From NCBI GenBank assembly GCA_964462945.1, contig CAYWZW010000004.1, positions 1 through 64,000 on the forward strand: a stretch of 64,000 bases of DNA, given 5' to 3'. Shown here piece by piece: positions 40,525 through 50,143 of the stretch (within the stretch, counting starts at the first letter, position 1; every line of letters begins with the position of its first letter). A program made the translations under genes and the position numbers. Origin of the DNA: GCA-020343675 sp964462945. GTDB taxonomy: Bacteria; Planctomycetota; Phycisphaerae; Sedimentisphaerales; Anaerobacaceae. The notes under the pieces are model-generated. The model saw only the letters and a list, made by a program, of their open reading frames with translations, was not told the DNA's origin and made no database searches.

Positions 40525-41760
40525 ATGATAGAGGCAAGTATCGTCAGTATCGGCAATGAGCTTCTCAGCGGCGAGACGGTCAATAGCAACGCCGCATACC
40601 TGGGCGCTGAGCTGCTTACAATCGGCATACCGGTTGCCAGCTCTTACACCGTCGGCGACGAGATAGACGCGATTGTCCGGGCGTTTGAGCAGGCCGGCAC
40701 TGACGCCGACGTGGTTGTGGCGACCGGCGGGTTGGGGCCTACCGATGACGACTTGACCCGGCAGGCAATGGCGAAATTCCTGGGCGTCGAGTTGCAGCTC
40801 CGGGAGGACCTCTTAGAGAAGATAGAGAGATTCTTCGCCGGGCGGGACTTGCCGATGCCCGAAAGAAACAAGATTCAGGCGTATATCCCGGCGGGGGCCG
40901 ATGCCCTGCCGAACATCGGCACGGCGCCGGGGATCAGGGCGGAATCGAAGGGCAAATTGTTTTTCGCGATGCCGGGTGTGCCGTCGGAAATGAAGCGGAT
41001 GTTCGAAGAATCGGTTCTGCCGGAGCTGAGAGCATTGACCGGCGGGCAGGCCGTCGCCGTGCGGAAGCTGCGGTGCTTTGGAGCGGGCGAATCGGCCATC
41101 GCCGAATTGCTTGGGGATATGATGCAGCGAGGCAGGAATCCGCTGGTCAATTGCACCGTTAGCTCCGGCGTGATCACCCTGTACATCATCGCCTCGGCGG
41201 AGAACAAGGAAAAAGCCGAGAAAATGGCCCAGAAGGACGAACAAACGCTGCGAAGCGTGCTTGGCGAGCTAATTTACGGCACGGGGGATCAGAGCTTAGC
41301 CGAGGTGGTCGGCGAGGAATTGGCTCGGCAGGGAAAGACCATCGCCATAGCCGAATCGTGCACGGGCGGCTGCTTAGCGAAGCTGCTGACGGACGTTCCG
41401 GGAGCGAGCCGATATTTCACTCACGGCTGGGTAGCCTACTGCAACGAGGCGAAAATCGGCGAGCTTGGCGTTCCCCCCGAGCTGATTGAGAAGCACGGGG
41501 CCGTCAGCGAGCAGGTGGCTGAGTCCATGGCTGAGGGCGCCCGGAGAAAGGCCGGCACAGATTTTGCAATCGGCATAACCGGCATAGCCGGCCCAAGCGG
41601 CGGAACCGAACAAAAGCCCGTAGGGCTGGTATATATCAGTGTGAATTCCGGTACATGCTGCGAGACTAAACGCTGTGTTTTCTCACACGACAGGCGGCTT
41701 ATGCGACTTCGAGCGGCACAAACTGCTTTGAATATGCTCCGCTTAAAATTGAACATTTGA
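40525..41760 (+). CDS. cinA: CinA-family protein (NMN deamidase / competence-damage protein)
   Basis: 411 residues. N-terminal MoaB/MogA-like domain (about 1-170; IVSIGNELLSGETVNSN, VVATGGLGPTDDD, FFAMPGVPSEM) and C-terminal CinA/PncC domain (about 255-411; IAIAESCTGGCLAKLLTDVPGAS, GITGIAGPSGGTEQKPVG). The C-terminal part deamidates nicotinamide mononucleotide in NAD salvage; the N-terminal part acts on ADP-ribose-type substrates. Its TGA is part of the -35 box of the next gene. Confidence 0.95.
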   Translation: MIEASIVSIGNELLSGETVNSNAAYLGAELLTIGIPVASSYTVGDEIDAIVRAFEQAGTDADVVVATGGLGPTDDDLTRQAMAKFLGVELQLREDLLEKIERFFAGRDLPMPERNKIQAYIPAGADALPNIGTAPGIRAESKGKLFFAMPGVPSEMKRMFEESVLPELRALTGGQAVAVRKLRCFGAGESAIAELLGDMMQRGRNPLVNCTVSSGVITLYIIASAENKEKAEKMAQKDEQTLRSVLGELIYGTGDQSLAEVVGEELARQGKTIAIAESCTGGCLAKLLTDVPGASRYFTHGWVAYCNEAKIGELGVPPELIEKHGAVSEQVAESMAEGARRKAGTDFAIGITGIAGPSGGTEQKPVGLVYISVNSGTCCETKRCVFSHDRRLMRLRAAQTALNMLRLKLNI

Positions 41761-41785
41761 CTAACGGCGTCGAAAATGTTATAAT
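41757..41785 (+). promoter_or_regulatory. near-consensus promoter for the GspE/PilB-PilT pair
   Basis: TTGACT (41757-41762), 17 bp, TATAAT (41780-41785), eleven of twelve consensus bases. The -35 overlaps the last codon and stop of cinA. Confidence 0.7.
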
Positions 41786-41821
41786 TATTGGAGCCGGGGC
41801 ACGCAGGACTTTGAGGAGAAT

Positions 41822-43558
41822 ATGGCAAAACAACGCAGGCACTTGGGCGAAATACTTTACAAGGCCGGGCTGGTAGGAAAGCAGGCTCTTATCGACGCCA
41901 TCAAGGCATCGAAGACCAATAAGAAGCGGCTCGGCGAAATCCTGCTCGCACAAGGCCTGATCAATGAAGAGAACCTGACAAAAGCCATTGCCGAGCAATT
42001 CGGGCTGGAGTACGTAAATCTCGACGCCACCGTTATCTCACCCGAGACCGCGAAGGCCATTCCGGAAGACCTCATCAGGAAGCACAATATCATCCCCATG
42101 GACATGAACAACGGCAGGCTGAAATTGATTGTCGGTGACCCAACGGACCTGGAGATGATGGATGCTATTCGTTTTCGTCTGAACACCGAGCCGCAATTCT
42201 ATCTTGCAAGTCCCACAAGAATCCGGTCGTTTATCGAGGATTCGCTTGACCGGACAAAGAAGGAACAGGGTGACAGACTGAGGCACAGCATCGACGCAAC
42301 CGCCGCGGAGCTTGCCGAAGCCGGCCACGAGCTGCAAGCAGAAGCGCTCCTGGCCCAGGCCGCCGGCGCCGATGATGATGCCCCCATTATCAGATTGGTC
42401 AACCTGATCATAGACAACGCTTATTATATGCGTGCCAGCGATATCCACATTGAGCCGATGGCCGACAGGGTGCGGATAAGATACCGTGTCGATGGTGTCT
42501 GCCTGGAAAGGGACAATATTCCCAAGAATATGCAGGCTCCGCTGATCGCCCGCTTCAAGATCCTCTCCGGCATGGATATTGCCGAGAAAAGGCTGCCGCA
42601 GGACGGCCGTATCAAACGGGAGATTGGAGGCCAGGACATCGATTTTCGTGTCTCGTCGCTGCCGGGCAATCACGGACCGAGCGTGGTGCTGCGAATTTTG
42701 CGGCCGGATTCGGTCAATATCGGCCTCCAGTCGCTGGGGTTTGAACAGGACAATTACGAGCAGTTCGAGCGCATCATCAAGAGACCGAACGGCATCTTTC
42801 TGGTCACAGGCCCCACCGGCAGCGGTAAAACAACGACGCTGTATGCGGCCTTGCAGGAGCTGAATAAGCCGGACAAGAAAATCATTACCGCCGAAGACCC
42901 CGTCGAATATAACTTCCCCGGGATGAATCAATGCCAGGTCAAAGACGACATCGGCTTAACGTTTGACAGAATTCTCAGATCCATGCTGCGGCAGGCTCCG
43001 AATGTCATCCTGGTCGGCGAAATTCGAGACGGCGTCGTCGCCGATATCGCCATCCAGGCCGCCCTGACGGGACACCTGGTCTTCAGCACCTTGCATACCA
43101 ATGATGCACCCAGTGCCATTACACGTCTGATCGATATGGGCGTCAAGCCGTTTCTCGTGGCCAGCTCAGTACAGGCTATCATGGCGCAGAGGCTCGTGAG
43201 AGTCATCTGCAAAAAATGCAAAGTGGTTGACGAGCATCCGGACCCATACTACTTGCAGGCGCTTCGTGTGACTCCGGAAGACATAGCGAAAAGCCCCATT
43301 TACAAAGGAGCCGGATGTAGTCAATGCCAGAAGACCGGCTTCAAAGGCCGAATCGCCGTATTTGAGATGTTTGAAATGAACAACGAGATACGAGAGCTGG
43401 CCTTCTCGAAAGCTCCGACGACCGAGCTGAGAAGAGCAGCGAAGGCAGGTGGGATGAGAACATTGATGTCAGACGGAAGGATCAAAGTCCTCAAAGGGAC
43501 AACGACACCGGCTGAAGTAGTGAGCATTGCACAGACAGAAAGCATGGTGGTGGACTAA
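41822..43558 (+). CDS. type II secretion / type IV pilus assembly ATPase (GspE/PilB)
   Basis: 578 residues. N-terminal MshE/GspE domain (about 1-145, beginning LGEILYKAGLVGKQALIDAI), then the secretion ATPase: SDIHIEPMADRVRIRYRVDG, Walker A GPTGSGKT (330-337), Asp box and Walker B ILVGEIRDGVVADIA, HTNDAPSAITRL, and a C-terminal zinc module C-x2-C (CKKC) with a second pair CSQC. It powers pilus or pseudopilus assembly at the inner membrane. GAGGAG lies just before the ATG. Confidence 0.95.
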   Translation: MAKQRRHLGEILYKAGLVGKQALIDAIKASKTNKKRLGEILLAQGLINEENLTKAIAEQFGLEYVNLDATVISPETAKAIPEDLIRKHNIIPMDMNNGRLKLIVGDPTDLEMMDAIRFRLNTEPQFYLASPTRIRSFIEDSLDRTKKEQGDRLRHSIDATAAELAEAGHELQAEALLAQAAGADDDAPIIRLVNLIIDNAYYMRASDIHIEPMADRVRIRYRVDGVCLERDNIPKNMQAPLIARFKILSGMDIAEKRLPQDGRIKREIGGQDIDFRVSSLPGNHGPSVVLRILRPDSVNIGLQSLGFEQDNYEQFERIIKRPNGIFLVTGPTGSGKTTTLYAALQELNKPDKKIITAEDPVEYNFPGMNQCQVKDDIGLTFDRILRSMLRQAPNVILVGEIRDGVVADIAIQAALTGHLVFSTLHTNDAPSAITRLIDMGVKPFLVASSVQAIMAQRLVRVICKKCKVVDEHPDPYYLQALRVTPEDIAKSPIYKGAGCSQCQKTGFKGRIAVFEMFEMNNEIRELAFSKAPTTELRRAAKAGGMRTLMSDGRIKVLKGTTTPAEVVSIAQTESMVVD

Positions 43559-43585
43559 ACAAAATGTAGTTTTTGAGGTTTCTCG

Positions 43586-44737
43586 ATGTCAACAGTAAAT
43601 ATGGACCGGTTGCTGCAGGCCTGCGTTACGATGGGCGCCTCAGACATACACCTTACCGTTAGCCGACCGCCGGTGCTGCGAATAGACGGCTCGCTGCGAT
43701 CTTTGGAAACCAAGGTTCTCGAGCCGGATGATACGGCGGCTTTGATGAGGGCCATTACACCCGACCGGAACCAGCAGGAGCTCCAGGAGGAAGGCGGAAC
43801 GGACTTTGGTTTTGCCTTTGGCGACAAAGGCCGATTTCGCGTCTCCGTTTTCCGGCAAAAAGGCAGCCTGGCCCTTGTGCTGCGTCTTATCCCGTCGAAA
43901 ATGTTGACCTTCGAGGAAATCGGTCTGCCGAAGATTTGCCAGGCGTTGTGCCGCAGGCCAAGAGGGCTGTTCCTGGTTACAGGCCCAACCGGATGTGGCA
44001 AAACGACCACCCTCGCTACCATGATAAACTACATTAACGAAAACTTCGACCGCCACATAATAACCGTTGAAGAGCCGATAGAATATTATCATACCCATAA
44101 GAAATCCATTATTAACCAGCGGGCAGTCGGTGTCGACGTCCCGAGCTTTTCTGAGGCGTTGAAACGCGTTTTAAGAATGGATCCCGACGTGATTCTGGTC
44201 GGTGAAATGCGAGACCTCGAGACTATCGAAGCCGCGGTCCGGGCCGCTGAAACGGGCCACCTGGTCTTCAGCACCGTCCACACGACCAGCGCCGCAGGAA
44301 CGATCACCCGGCTCATCGACGTCTTTCCCGTGACCCAGCAGGAGCAGATTCGCATCCAGCTCAGCAGTAACCTGATCGCGGTGCTCAGCCAGGCCTTGTG
44401 CCCGTTGGCCGCCGGCAAGGGGCGAATCGCCGCGTACGAGTTTATGGTTGTGACCCCCGCCATTGCCAACCTCATCCGCGAAAACAAGACCTACCGAATC
44501 GATTCCAGCATTCAGACCGGCAAGAAGCTCGGAATGCAGCTTCTCGATGAGCATCTCTGGCAGCTCTACGATACCGGCAAGATCACCCTGGAGGAGATGC
44601 TGGACAAAGGCCGTCAGCCCGGAGCGCTGCAGGATAAGGCGATGGCCAAGATAGATGCCCTCAGAGGAAAACATAGGGAAAAGAAAAAAGCCGCACAGAA
44701 GGAAATGGAAGACCTCGGACCAATCCTCAGGGCCTGA
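43586..44737 (+). CDS. PilT-type twitching/retraction ATPase
   Basis: 383 residues. MGASDIHLTVSRPPVLRIDG, Walker A GPTGCGKT (133-140), ITVEEPIEYYHTHKKSIINQR, Walker B ILVGEMRDLETIEAAVRAAETGHLVFSTVHT, all PilT/PilU hallmarks; the C-terminal AIRAGK motif is replaced by YEFMVVTPAIANLIRENKTYRI, the usual retraction-ATPase region. It lies 27 bp after the assembly ATPase, so the two form one operon for pilus extension and retraction. No pilM-Q or prepilin peptidase is in the window. Confidence 0.93.
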   Translation: MSTVNMDRLLQACVTMGASDIHLTVSRPPVLRIDGSLRSLETKVLEPDDTAALMRAITPDRNQQELQEEGGTDFGFAFGDKGRFRVSVFRQKGSLALVLRLIPSKMLTFEEIGLPKICQALCRRPRGLFLVTGPTGCGKTTTLATMINYINENFDRHIITVEEPIEYYHTHKKSIINQRAVGVDVPSFSEALKRVLRMDPDVILVGEMRDLETIEAAVRAAETGHLVFSTVHTTSAAGTITRLIDVFPVTQQEQIRIQLSSNLIAVLSQALCPLAAGKGRIAAYEFMVVTPAIANLIRENKTYRIDSSIQTGKKLGMQLLDEHLWQLYDTGKITLEEMLDKGRQPGALQDKAMAKIDALRGKHREKKKAAQKEMEDLGPILRA

Positions 44738-45144
44738 TCGCCGTATTCGCATCTCTTGAATGAAAGAATGCGTGAATGTCTCGATGCGTTATTGCATTAG
44801 TCCGTTGTCTCATGTAGTCATCTGCTCATCCACACATCTACGCCGCAAGCGATTTCCGGCAACAGCGCTGCGATGAGTACGCTTTGTAGGGCATGATATT
44901 TGTCCGGCATGGGAAGTTCTTTTCTCTACCGCCGGCGCTATCCGGCGACGCAACATCTCGCGATCCACAGCATTCTCCCTGCTATGGCCTACCCTCAACC
45001 GGATACCTTAACCTCCCCCACGTCGCCCTTTGCAACCTCTGCAAGTCGTATAGGCCATCCTCCGGCCCGACCTCCAGATTCTTGAACGAATCCTTCGTGC
45101 AGACGTGAGTAGAAAACAGGGCTGTAGCGTATTCACTCGAAAGC
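44738..45144. other. 407-bp region between convergent genes
   Basis: Near 44770 it holds low-complexity ATGCGT-type repeats (GAATGCGTGAATG, GATGCGTTATTGC) like those near 13785-13826. The part next to the dipeptidase has protein-like codons on the minus strand but no consistent start, and I do not call a gene. No T-rich hairpin was found. Confidence 0.4.
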
Positions 45145-46374
45145 TCATTTGCTTGACTGTAGTTCGAGGGCCACCCGTTCCACCTCCGACCAAACACGGA
45201 GAAAATTGTCAGAGCAAATCCTTCTGATATCTTGCTCCGCGTACCCCTTTTTCAGAAGCTCGCGAATCAAGTTTGGATAGCAGGAGACATCCTTCAGGCC
45301 GTTGGGGAGGCTATCACCGACGCCATCGAAATCAGAACCCAAGCCCACGTAGTCCATGCCGACCAATTGTACAACGTGATCGATGTTCGCGACGACGTCA
45401 GAGATATCAGCCTCGCTGAGCGGGTCCTTCTTCATGTATTCTCTGGCGTATTTCTCCTTCTCATCGCCTTTCAAATTATGAGCCTTAACATATTCCTTCA
45501 TGTGCCTGCTCCGCTCCACAAATTCCTTGTTCACCCGCCCATTCACAAACATGGATCCAAAATTTATCTGAATCACACCTCCCTTTTTCGCCAGCAGCTT
45601 TATCATCTGGTCATCCATGTTGCGTTCACATCCCGGCGTAAAATAGCGACACGCCGAATGTGTCGCTACGACGGGTGCATTTGAAAGTTCTATAATCTGA
45701 TAAAACGTCTTATCTGAAACATGTGAAACATCTACGATCATCCCCAGACGATTCATTTCAGATACGACTTGCACTCCAAAAGGACTCAAGCCATTCCACT
45801 TTGGTGCATCGTCAAAAGATGAATCACAAATGTGATTGTTCTTCGAATGGACAAGCGTAATGTAGCGGATACCGCGATCATAAAAGTATTTCAGGTTGGC
45901 AAGATTCCCTTCAATGGGGGCGCCGTTTTCTATTCCCATAGCAAGCGATATTCGGCCGGCGCCAGACTGGTTTTTTATATCCGCAACGGACCTGGCCATG
46001 ACAAACTTATCGGGCCAAGTTTTTGCGAAACCCTCCACCATGTCAATCGTCTCGTTGGCAAAAGCATAAGCGCCGCCCTCTTGCTCATATTCGGGCGGAA
46101 CGTAAACCGCCATAAACACCACATCCAGACCTCCCTGCCTTGCCCTTGGATAGTCGAAGTTCCCATGCTCGGTTCTGGCTGAAATGTCTTCCATCCTCTT
46201 CTTGAGCCGATAAGGTACATCCTGGTGCGTATCGACAATGATGTATTTCTGAGCCAGCTCGTTTGCCTTCATTCTTGCTTCACCATCCGCCGCTGTTGGA
46301 CCCTGCTGCCGACAGGCAACAAACAGTAGCAACACGACCGCCATGTGCGGCGGAATCTTCCTATTAGTGCTCAT
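45145..46374 (-). CDS. membrane dipeptidase (peptidase family M19), lipoprotein
   Basis: 409 residues. Lipobox LFVAC with Cys21. Renal-dipeptidase zinc ligands are present: DTHQD (His50, Asp52), the glutamate in GIENGAP, the histidines in VDVSHVSD and THSACR, and GLGSDFDGVG. It cleaves dipeptides, including those with a D-residue, at the cell surface. Its ATG overlaps the stop of the C69 dipeptidase gene (ATGA), making the two translationally coupled within the symporter operon. Confidence 0.93.
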   Translation of the reverse strand: MSTNRKIPPHMAVVLLLFVACRQQGPTAADGEARMKANELAQKYIIVDTHQDVPYRLKKRMEDISARTEHGNFDYPRARQGGLDVVFMAVYVPPEYEQEGGAYAFANETIDMVEGFAKTWPDKFVMARSVADIKNQSGAGRISLAMGIENGAPIEGNLANLKYFYDRGIRYITLVHSKNNHICDSSFDDAPKWNGLSPFGVQVVSEMNRLGMIVDVSHVSDKTFYQIIELSNAPVVATHSACRYFTPGCERNMDDQMIKLLAKKGGVIQINFGSMFVNGRVNKEFVERSRHMKEYVKAHNLKGDEKEKYAREYMKKDPLSEADISDVVANIDHVVQLVGMDYVGLGSDFDGVGDSLPNGLKDVSCYPNLIRELLKKGYAEQDIRRICSDNFLRVWSEVERVALELQSSK

Positions 46375-47846
46375 CGCTCATCTGCTAACCCAATTATGGT
46401 TTTCTCCATCGCCTCAAGAGAGGACAGGTAGATTCCCTTGGAGTAGTCAGCCAGCATCTTTGCCGCCGTCTTATCTTCTGTGTATAACCGGCACGCGGAT
46501 TCTTCAAGCGACCCCTGTAAGGCAAAAGCCCGCTTCTCGATTTCCTCCGCCCGAGCCTTCACTTGTGCAACTGTATCGGCGGAGGCACCGTTGACCTTGT
46601 CGTAGAAATTGGAGAAGGTCCAAAAAGCCTGGAGCGCGTCCGCCTTGAACGGGGAACTGACTTTGGCATCGTAGAAGTTTTGCGAAGGTCTTTGCGATTT
46701 CGAGCAAAACCCTTCCGAGAACTCGGAAATGCCAAAGTGGAAAGGAATGTAGAATGAGGTACGGGGTGAAGCAAGGCAGACCCAGTAAACGATGCCTACA
46801 TCCAAAGGCCTGTCTTTTCGCAACTGGGCCACGAAGCTGGTTTGAGTGGCCCCGCTACAAATGCGGCAGATACCCTCATGGAGGCTTGCCGGCGGCGATG
46901 AAAAGTCGATTGCCTTGCCCTGGTTGTCGTGGCGAAGAACCTGCATAAGCATTGCCACGCTCACCTGCTGTCTGGGCACAATGGAGAAAGGCAGCGTCCG
47001 GCCGGCCGGAATAGGTGCGGCGGAGACATAGTTCAGGCCCGTCCGCTGTCTATTCAGGTTGGATGGGTGCGAAGCTGCCGCAGGATCGGCGTAAACGGCG
47101 GCAAAGTCAAACGGCCCATCCTTTTCCGGATCATACCAGCCCCTTGACCTGGCGTATGCGATGATGTCGTTGCAAGCCAGGAAAGCATCCTTGTCAGACA
47201 AATCAGCTCGACGTACCGTATAAGTGTTCGCCACCATGGCCACCTCGTTATCGCCGACGCGCTGAGCCAGCCAGTGTTTCCCCTTGACGACGCAGAAGAG
47301 CCACCCTTCATCCGGATCGCAGATGATGTACGTCCGGCCGGAGTCAATGTAGCCGAAGCGCTCGACCAGCCTGCCGGCCAACAGGACGCCTTCGCGGGCC
47401 GTCTTGGCCCGTTCGGCCACCAGACGCCGGAGCATGTAGCCTATCCCGCCGTCAGTAATTTCAGGCCTGTCCTCTCGCGAAGGGCAATTGTCCGATGCGA
47501 TGCTGACACCCCACTCATTGATGTAGCTGTCGGAGAACAGCATACCCGGCATTTGCGACCATATATAGGCCCAGGTCTGTTCGACCTGATCCAATTCGCC
47601 GCCGTTGAGCAAACGCACTTTCTCGCCGGGCGCGTGTGTTCGTCGCGGGATTTTGCGATGGTTTACAATTTGAGGCGGAGCATCATCCTCGTTGTGGGCC
47701 ATCATCACAAAACCATCCGCCGAGGCCTTTCTACCTACGACTATAGAAAAACATCCCTCGCAGGATGCCGCCGGCAGCACAGCGATAAGGGTCAGAACAG
47801 ATGCAACTACAAGTAATCCTGTCTTAGCGAATGTCCTTTCTGCCAT
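46371..47846 (-). CDS. C69-family dipeptidase, exported
   Basis: 491 residues; ATG 47846 is chosen because AGGAG lies 10 nt upstream, whereas ATG 47855 abuts it. A signal sequence precedes CFSIVVGRKASADG, the C69/U34 N-terminal nucleophile motif, with catalytic Cys32; the preceding residues must be removed for activity. HNEDD and WGVSIASDNCPS are further family motifs. It cleaves dipeptides outside the cytoplasm, like DipA of lactobacilli. It sits between the symporter and the M19 dipeptidase, 88 bp after the former. Confidence 0.9.
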   Translation of the reverse strand: MAERTFAKTGLLVVASVLTLIAVLPAASCEGCFSIVVGRKASADGFVMMAHNEDDAPPQIVNHRKIPRRTHAPGEKVRLLNGGELDQVEQTWAYIWSQMPGMLFSDSYINEWGVSIASDNCPSREDRPEITDGGIGYMLRRLVAERAKTAREGVLLAGRLVERFGYIDSGRTYIICDPDEGWLFCVVKGKHWLAQRVGDNEVAMVANTYTVRRADLSDKDAFLACNDIIAYARSRGWYDPEKDGPFDFAAVYADPAAASHPSNLNRQRTGLNYVSAAPIPAGRTLPFSIVPRQQVSVAMLMQVLRHDNQGKAIDFSSPPASLHEGICRICSGATQTSFVAQLRKDRPLDVGIVYWVCLASPRTSFYIPFHFGISEFSEGFCSKSQRPSQNFYDAKVSSPFKADALQAFWTFSNFYDKVNGASADTVAQVKARAEEIEKRAFALQGSLEESACRLYTEDKTAAKMLADYSKGIYLSSLEAMEKTIIGLADER

Positions 47847-47934
47847 AATATCCATACTCCTGTACAGATTAGCGAACTATCTCAAATCGCTTGAGCTGGA
47901 GACTATACATACTCAACGCTGTAAGACCCTCCGC

Positions 47935-49197
47935 CTACTGCTTTCGCAACTCCCCCTCGCTCGAGGCCACGATGACGGCACAGGACGCGTCTCCGGTGAT
48001 ATTTACGACGGTGCGGCACATATCCAGGATGCGATCTACACCCAGAATAATGCCGATACCCTCCAGGGGCACGCCGACACTGTCCAGGACGATGGCCAGG
48101 GTTATTACTCCTGCCGCCGGGATGCCAGCGGTGCCAATCGAAGCCAGCAGAGCAGTCAGGAGAATGGTCAACTGCTGTGACGCCGTCAAGCTCATGCCAT
48201 AAACCTGAGCAATGAACACGGTCGCCACACCCTGATAGAGCGCGGTGCCATCCATATTGATCGTAGCGCCTAACGGCAGCGTGAAGCTGCATATCTCGCC
48301 CGGGACTCCTAAATTCTTTTCTGTGCATTCCATGGTGGCAGGCAAGGTAGCGGAACTCGATGACGAGCTAAAGGCAATCAACTGGGCGGGGCGAATACCT
48401 CTGAAAAACGTCCGGACCGACTGCCTGCTGAGTGTCTTGATTGCCACAGAGTAAACAATCCCCATGTGAAGAATCAATCCCGCAAGCACGACGAGGGAAT
48501 ACTTAAGAAGAACAAGCAGAATACCCAGGCCAAAATCGGCAATAACCGCTGACATCAGGGCGAATACGCCGTAAGGGGCAATCTTCATAATGATGTGGAC
48601 CATTTGAATCGCCAGGTCATTAATGCCCTCGAAAAGGCTTATCACCGGCCGGCTCCGCTCAGGCGGAATCAGACTCAGGCAAAGCCCGGCCATCAGGGCA
48701 AGGAAGATAATCTGCAGCATGTTACTCTCGACAAATGCCTGGACGGGGTTGGTCGGGATGATATTCAGGAGAATATCCATTATGTTTGGTTTCTTCAAGC
48801 TCGTCTCAATTTGCGCCTCCAGCTTTTGGCCGCTGCTCTGGATCAGCTTGGTTCGCGCCTCCTGCGAGAGACCGGCGCCCGGTTTAAAGGTATTCGCCAG
48901 GAGCAGGCCGATGGTAATTGCGATGGCCGTCGTGGATATATAGTAGGTCATGGTTTTGGCGCCTATCCGGCCGAGCTTTCTAATATCACCCAGACTGGTT
49001 GTTCCAACCAATAGAGAGGCAAAGACCAAAGGCCCGACAACCATGGAGATTAGTCTGATAAATGCAGTGCCTATGGGTTTGATGTACGTGAAGACGAAAT
49101 CAGAAAGGCCGCACCGATTGGCCAGAAGGCCAAAAAGAACCCCAGACAGCAATCCCAAGAGTATCTTGGTGTGCAACTGAAGTCTTGACAATTTCAT
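47935..49197 (-). CDS. dicarboxylate/amino acid:cation symporter (DAACS)
   Basis: 420 residues, eight-helix transporter of the GltP/DctA family: the serine-rich SSSSSATLPATMECT, the NMDGTALYQGVATVFIAQ motif and the PAAGVITLAIVLDSVGVP region match substrate- and cation-binding parts. It imports acidic amino acids or dicarboxylates with Na+ or H+. GGGAG lies 5 nt before the ATG. It heads an operon with two extracellular dipeptidases, so it probably takes up amino acids such as glutamate released by them. Confidence 0.93.
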   Translation of the reverse strand: MKLSRLQLHTKILLGLLSGVLFGLLANRCGLSDFVFTYIKPIGTAFIRLISMVVGPLVFASLLVGTTSLGDIRKLGRIGAKTMTYYISTTAIAITIGLLLANTFKPGAGLSQEARTKLIQSSGQKLEAQIETSLKKPNIMDILLNIIPTNPVQAFVESNMLQIIFLALMAGLCLSLIPPERSRPVISLFEGINDLAIQMVHIIMKIAPYGVFALMSAVIADFGLGILLVLLKYSLVVLAGLILHMGIVYSVAIKTLSRQSVRTFFRGIRPAQLIAFSSSSSSATLPATMECTEKNLGVPGEICSFTLPLGATINMDGTALYQGVATVFIAQVYGMSLTASQQLTILLTALLASIGTAGIPAAGVITLAIVLDSVGVPLEGIGIILGVDRILDMCRTVVNITGDASCAVIVASSEGELRKQ

Positions 49198-49234
49198 CGG
49201 TGCTCCCGATCATATACGGTTCAAGGTCAGACGC

Positions 49235-49263
49235 ATAATAATAAAGGACGGCACGAAAGTCAA
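49235..49263 (-). promoter_or_regulatory. promoter of the symporter-dipeptidase operon
   Basis: Minus-strand TTGACT (49258-49263), exactly 17 bp, TATTAT (49235-49240), ten of twelve consensus bases. The symporter ATG at 49197 follows 37 bp later. Confidence 0.65.
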
Positions 49264-49291
49264 AGAAGAACAGATATTGGAGCAACAGCGC

Positions 49292-50065
49292 ATGAGGAGA
49301 CTGCTTGTAATATTGTGGTTCGGCGTCTTAGTGGCGTGTCCCGGCTGCCAAGGGCAGAATGCCCACACTGCCCCTCTGATAGGGATTACGAGCGTGTACG
49401 AGTGGGACCAAAAGAAGAACTCGGCATCTACGCTCGTGGATTTTGCCTACGTCCGGGCTGTGGCGGAAAATGGCGGCGTGCCAATGGTCTTGCCGACGGT
49501 CAAGAACGAAGCGATCCTACGGCGGTACGTGGACGAACTGGATGGTCTGATCCTGATCGGCGGGGACGATATTCCCCCCTCGGCGTACGGCCAGGAACCC
49601 CATGAGACGGTCAAACCGCTGCCGGCGCAGCGCTACGAATCCGAACGCAAGCTAATTGCCTTGTGGCTGGCCAGCGGAAAGCCCGTCTTGGGCGTTTGTC
49701 TTGGAATGCAGTTCGCAAACGTCGTCTCCGGAGGGACGCTCATCCAGGATATTCCCTCGCAGGTCGGCACGAAGATAGACCACCGCAAATACCACGATGT
49801 CCAGATTGAGCCGGATAGCTCCTTAGCAAAGATCCTCGGAGTCGAGGAAGCTTCGGTTTTCTCAAGCCACCATCAGGCCGTCAAAGACGTCGGCAGCGGT
49901 CTGAAAGTGATCGCTCACAGTGAGGATGGCGTTATCGAAGCCCTGGAACGAGTCCACGGTGGGTTTGGCTTGTTTGTCCAGTGGCACCCCGAGCAGATGG
50001 ACGACATCCGGCACCGTGATGCCATCTACGGTGCTCTCGTCCGCGCATCAGCCCCCGCACGGTAG
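49292..50065 (+). CDS. gamma-glutamyl-GABA hydrolase-like peptidase C26, exported
   Basis: 257 residues from ATG 49292; the frame opens 5 codons earlier at a TTG. A lipoprotein-type signal (LVAC16 or PGC19) precedes a class I glutamine-amidotransferase fold: GGDDIPPSAYG, nucleophile Cys136 in GVCLGMQ, SSHHQAVKDVG and catalytic WHPEQ. C26 enzymes cut gamma-glutamyl bonds, e.g. in gamma-glutamyl-GABA or polyglutamate. An exported form is unusual. It is divergent from the dipeptidase operon. Confidence 0.88.
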   Translation: MRRLLVILWFGVLVACPGCQGQNAHTAPLIGITSVYEWDQKKNSASTLVDFAYVRAVAENGGVPMVLPTVKNEAILRRYVDELDGLILIGGDDIPPSAYGQEPHETVKPLPAQRYESERKLIALWLASGKPVLGVCLGMQFANVVSGGTLIQDIPSQVGTKIDHRKYHDVQIEPDSSLAKILGVEEASVFSSHHQAVKDVGSGLKVIAHSEDGVIEALERVHGGFGLFVQWHPEQMDDIRHRDAIYGALVRASAPAR

Positions 50066-50143
50066 GCTTTCCCCGTCGAAGAACGTGCCAACGAGCCGGC
50101 CGGTTTGGCCTTTGGCATACCCGAAACAGGCGACGATATTCTA

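Noticed and set aside
44982..45197. 71-codon minus-strand frame with protein-like tail (FKNLEVGPEDGLYDLQ)
   Set aside because: It overlaps the 3' end of the M19 dipeptidase in another frame and has no ribosome site; coding look is suggestive only.
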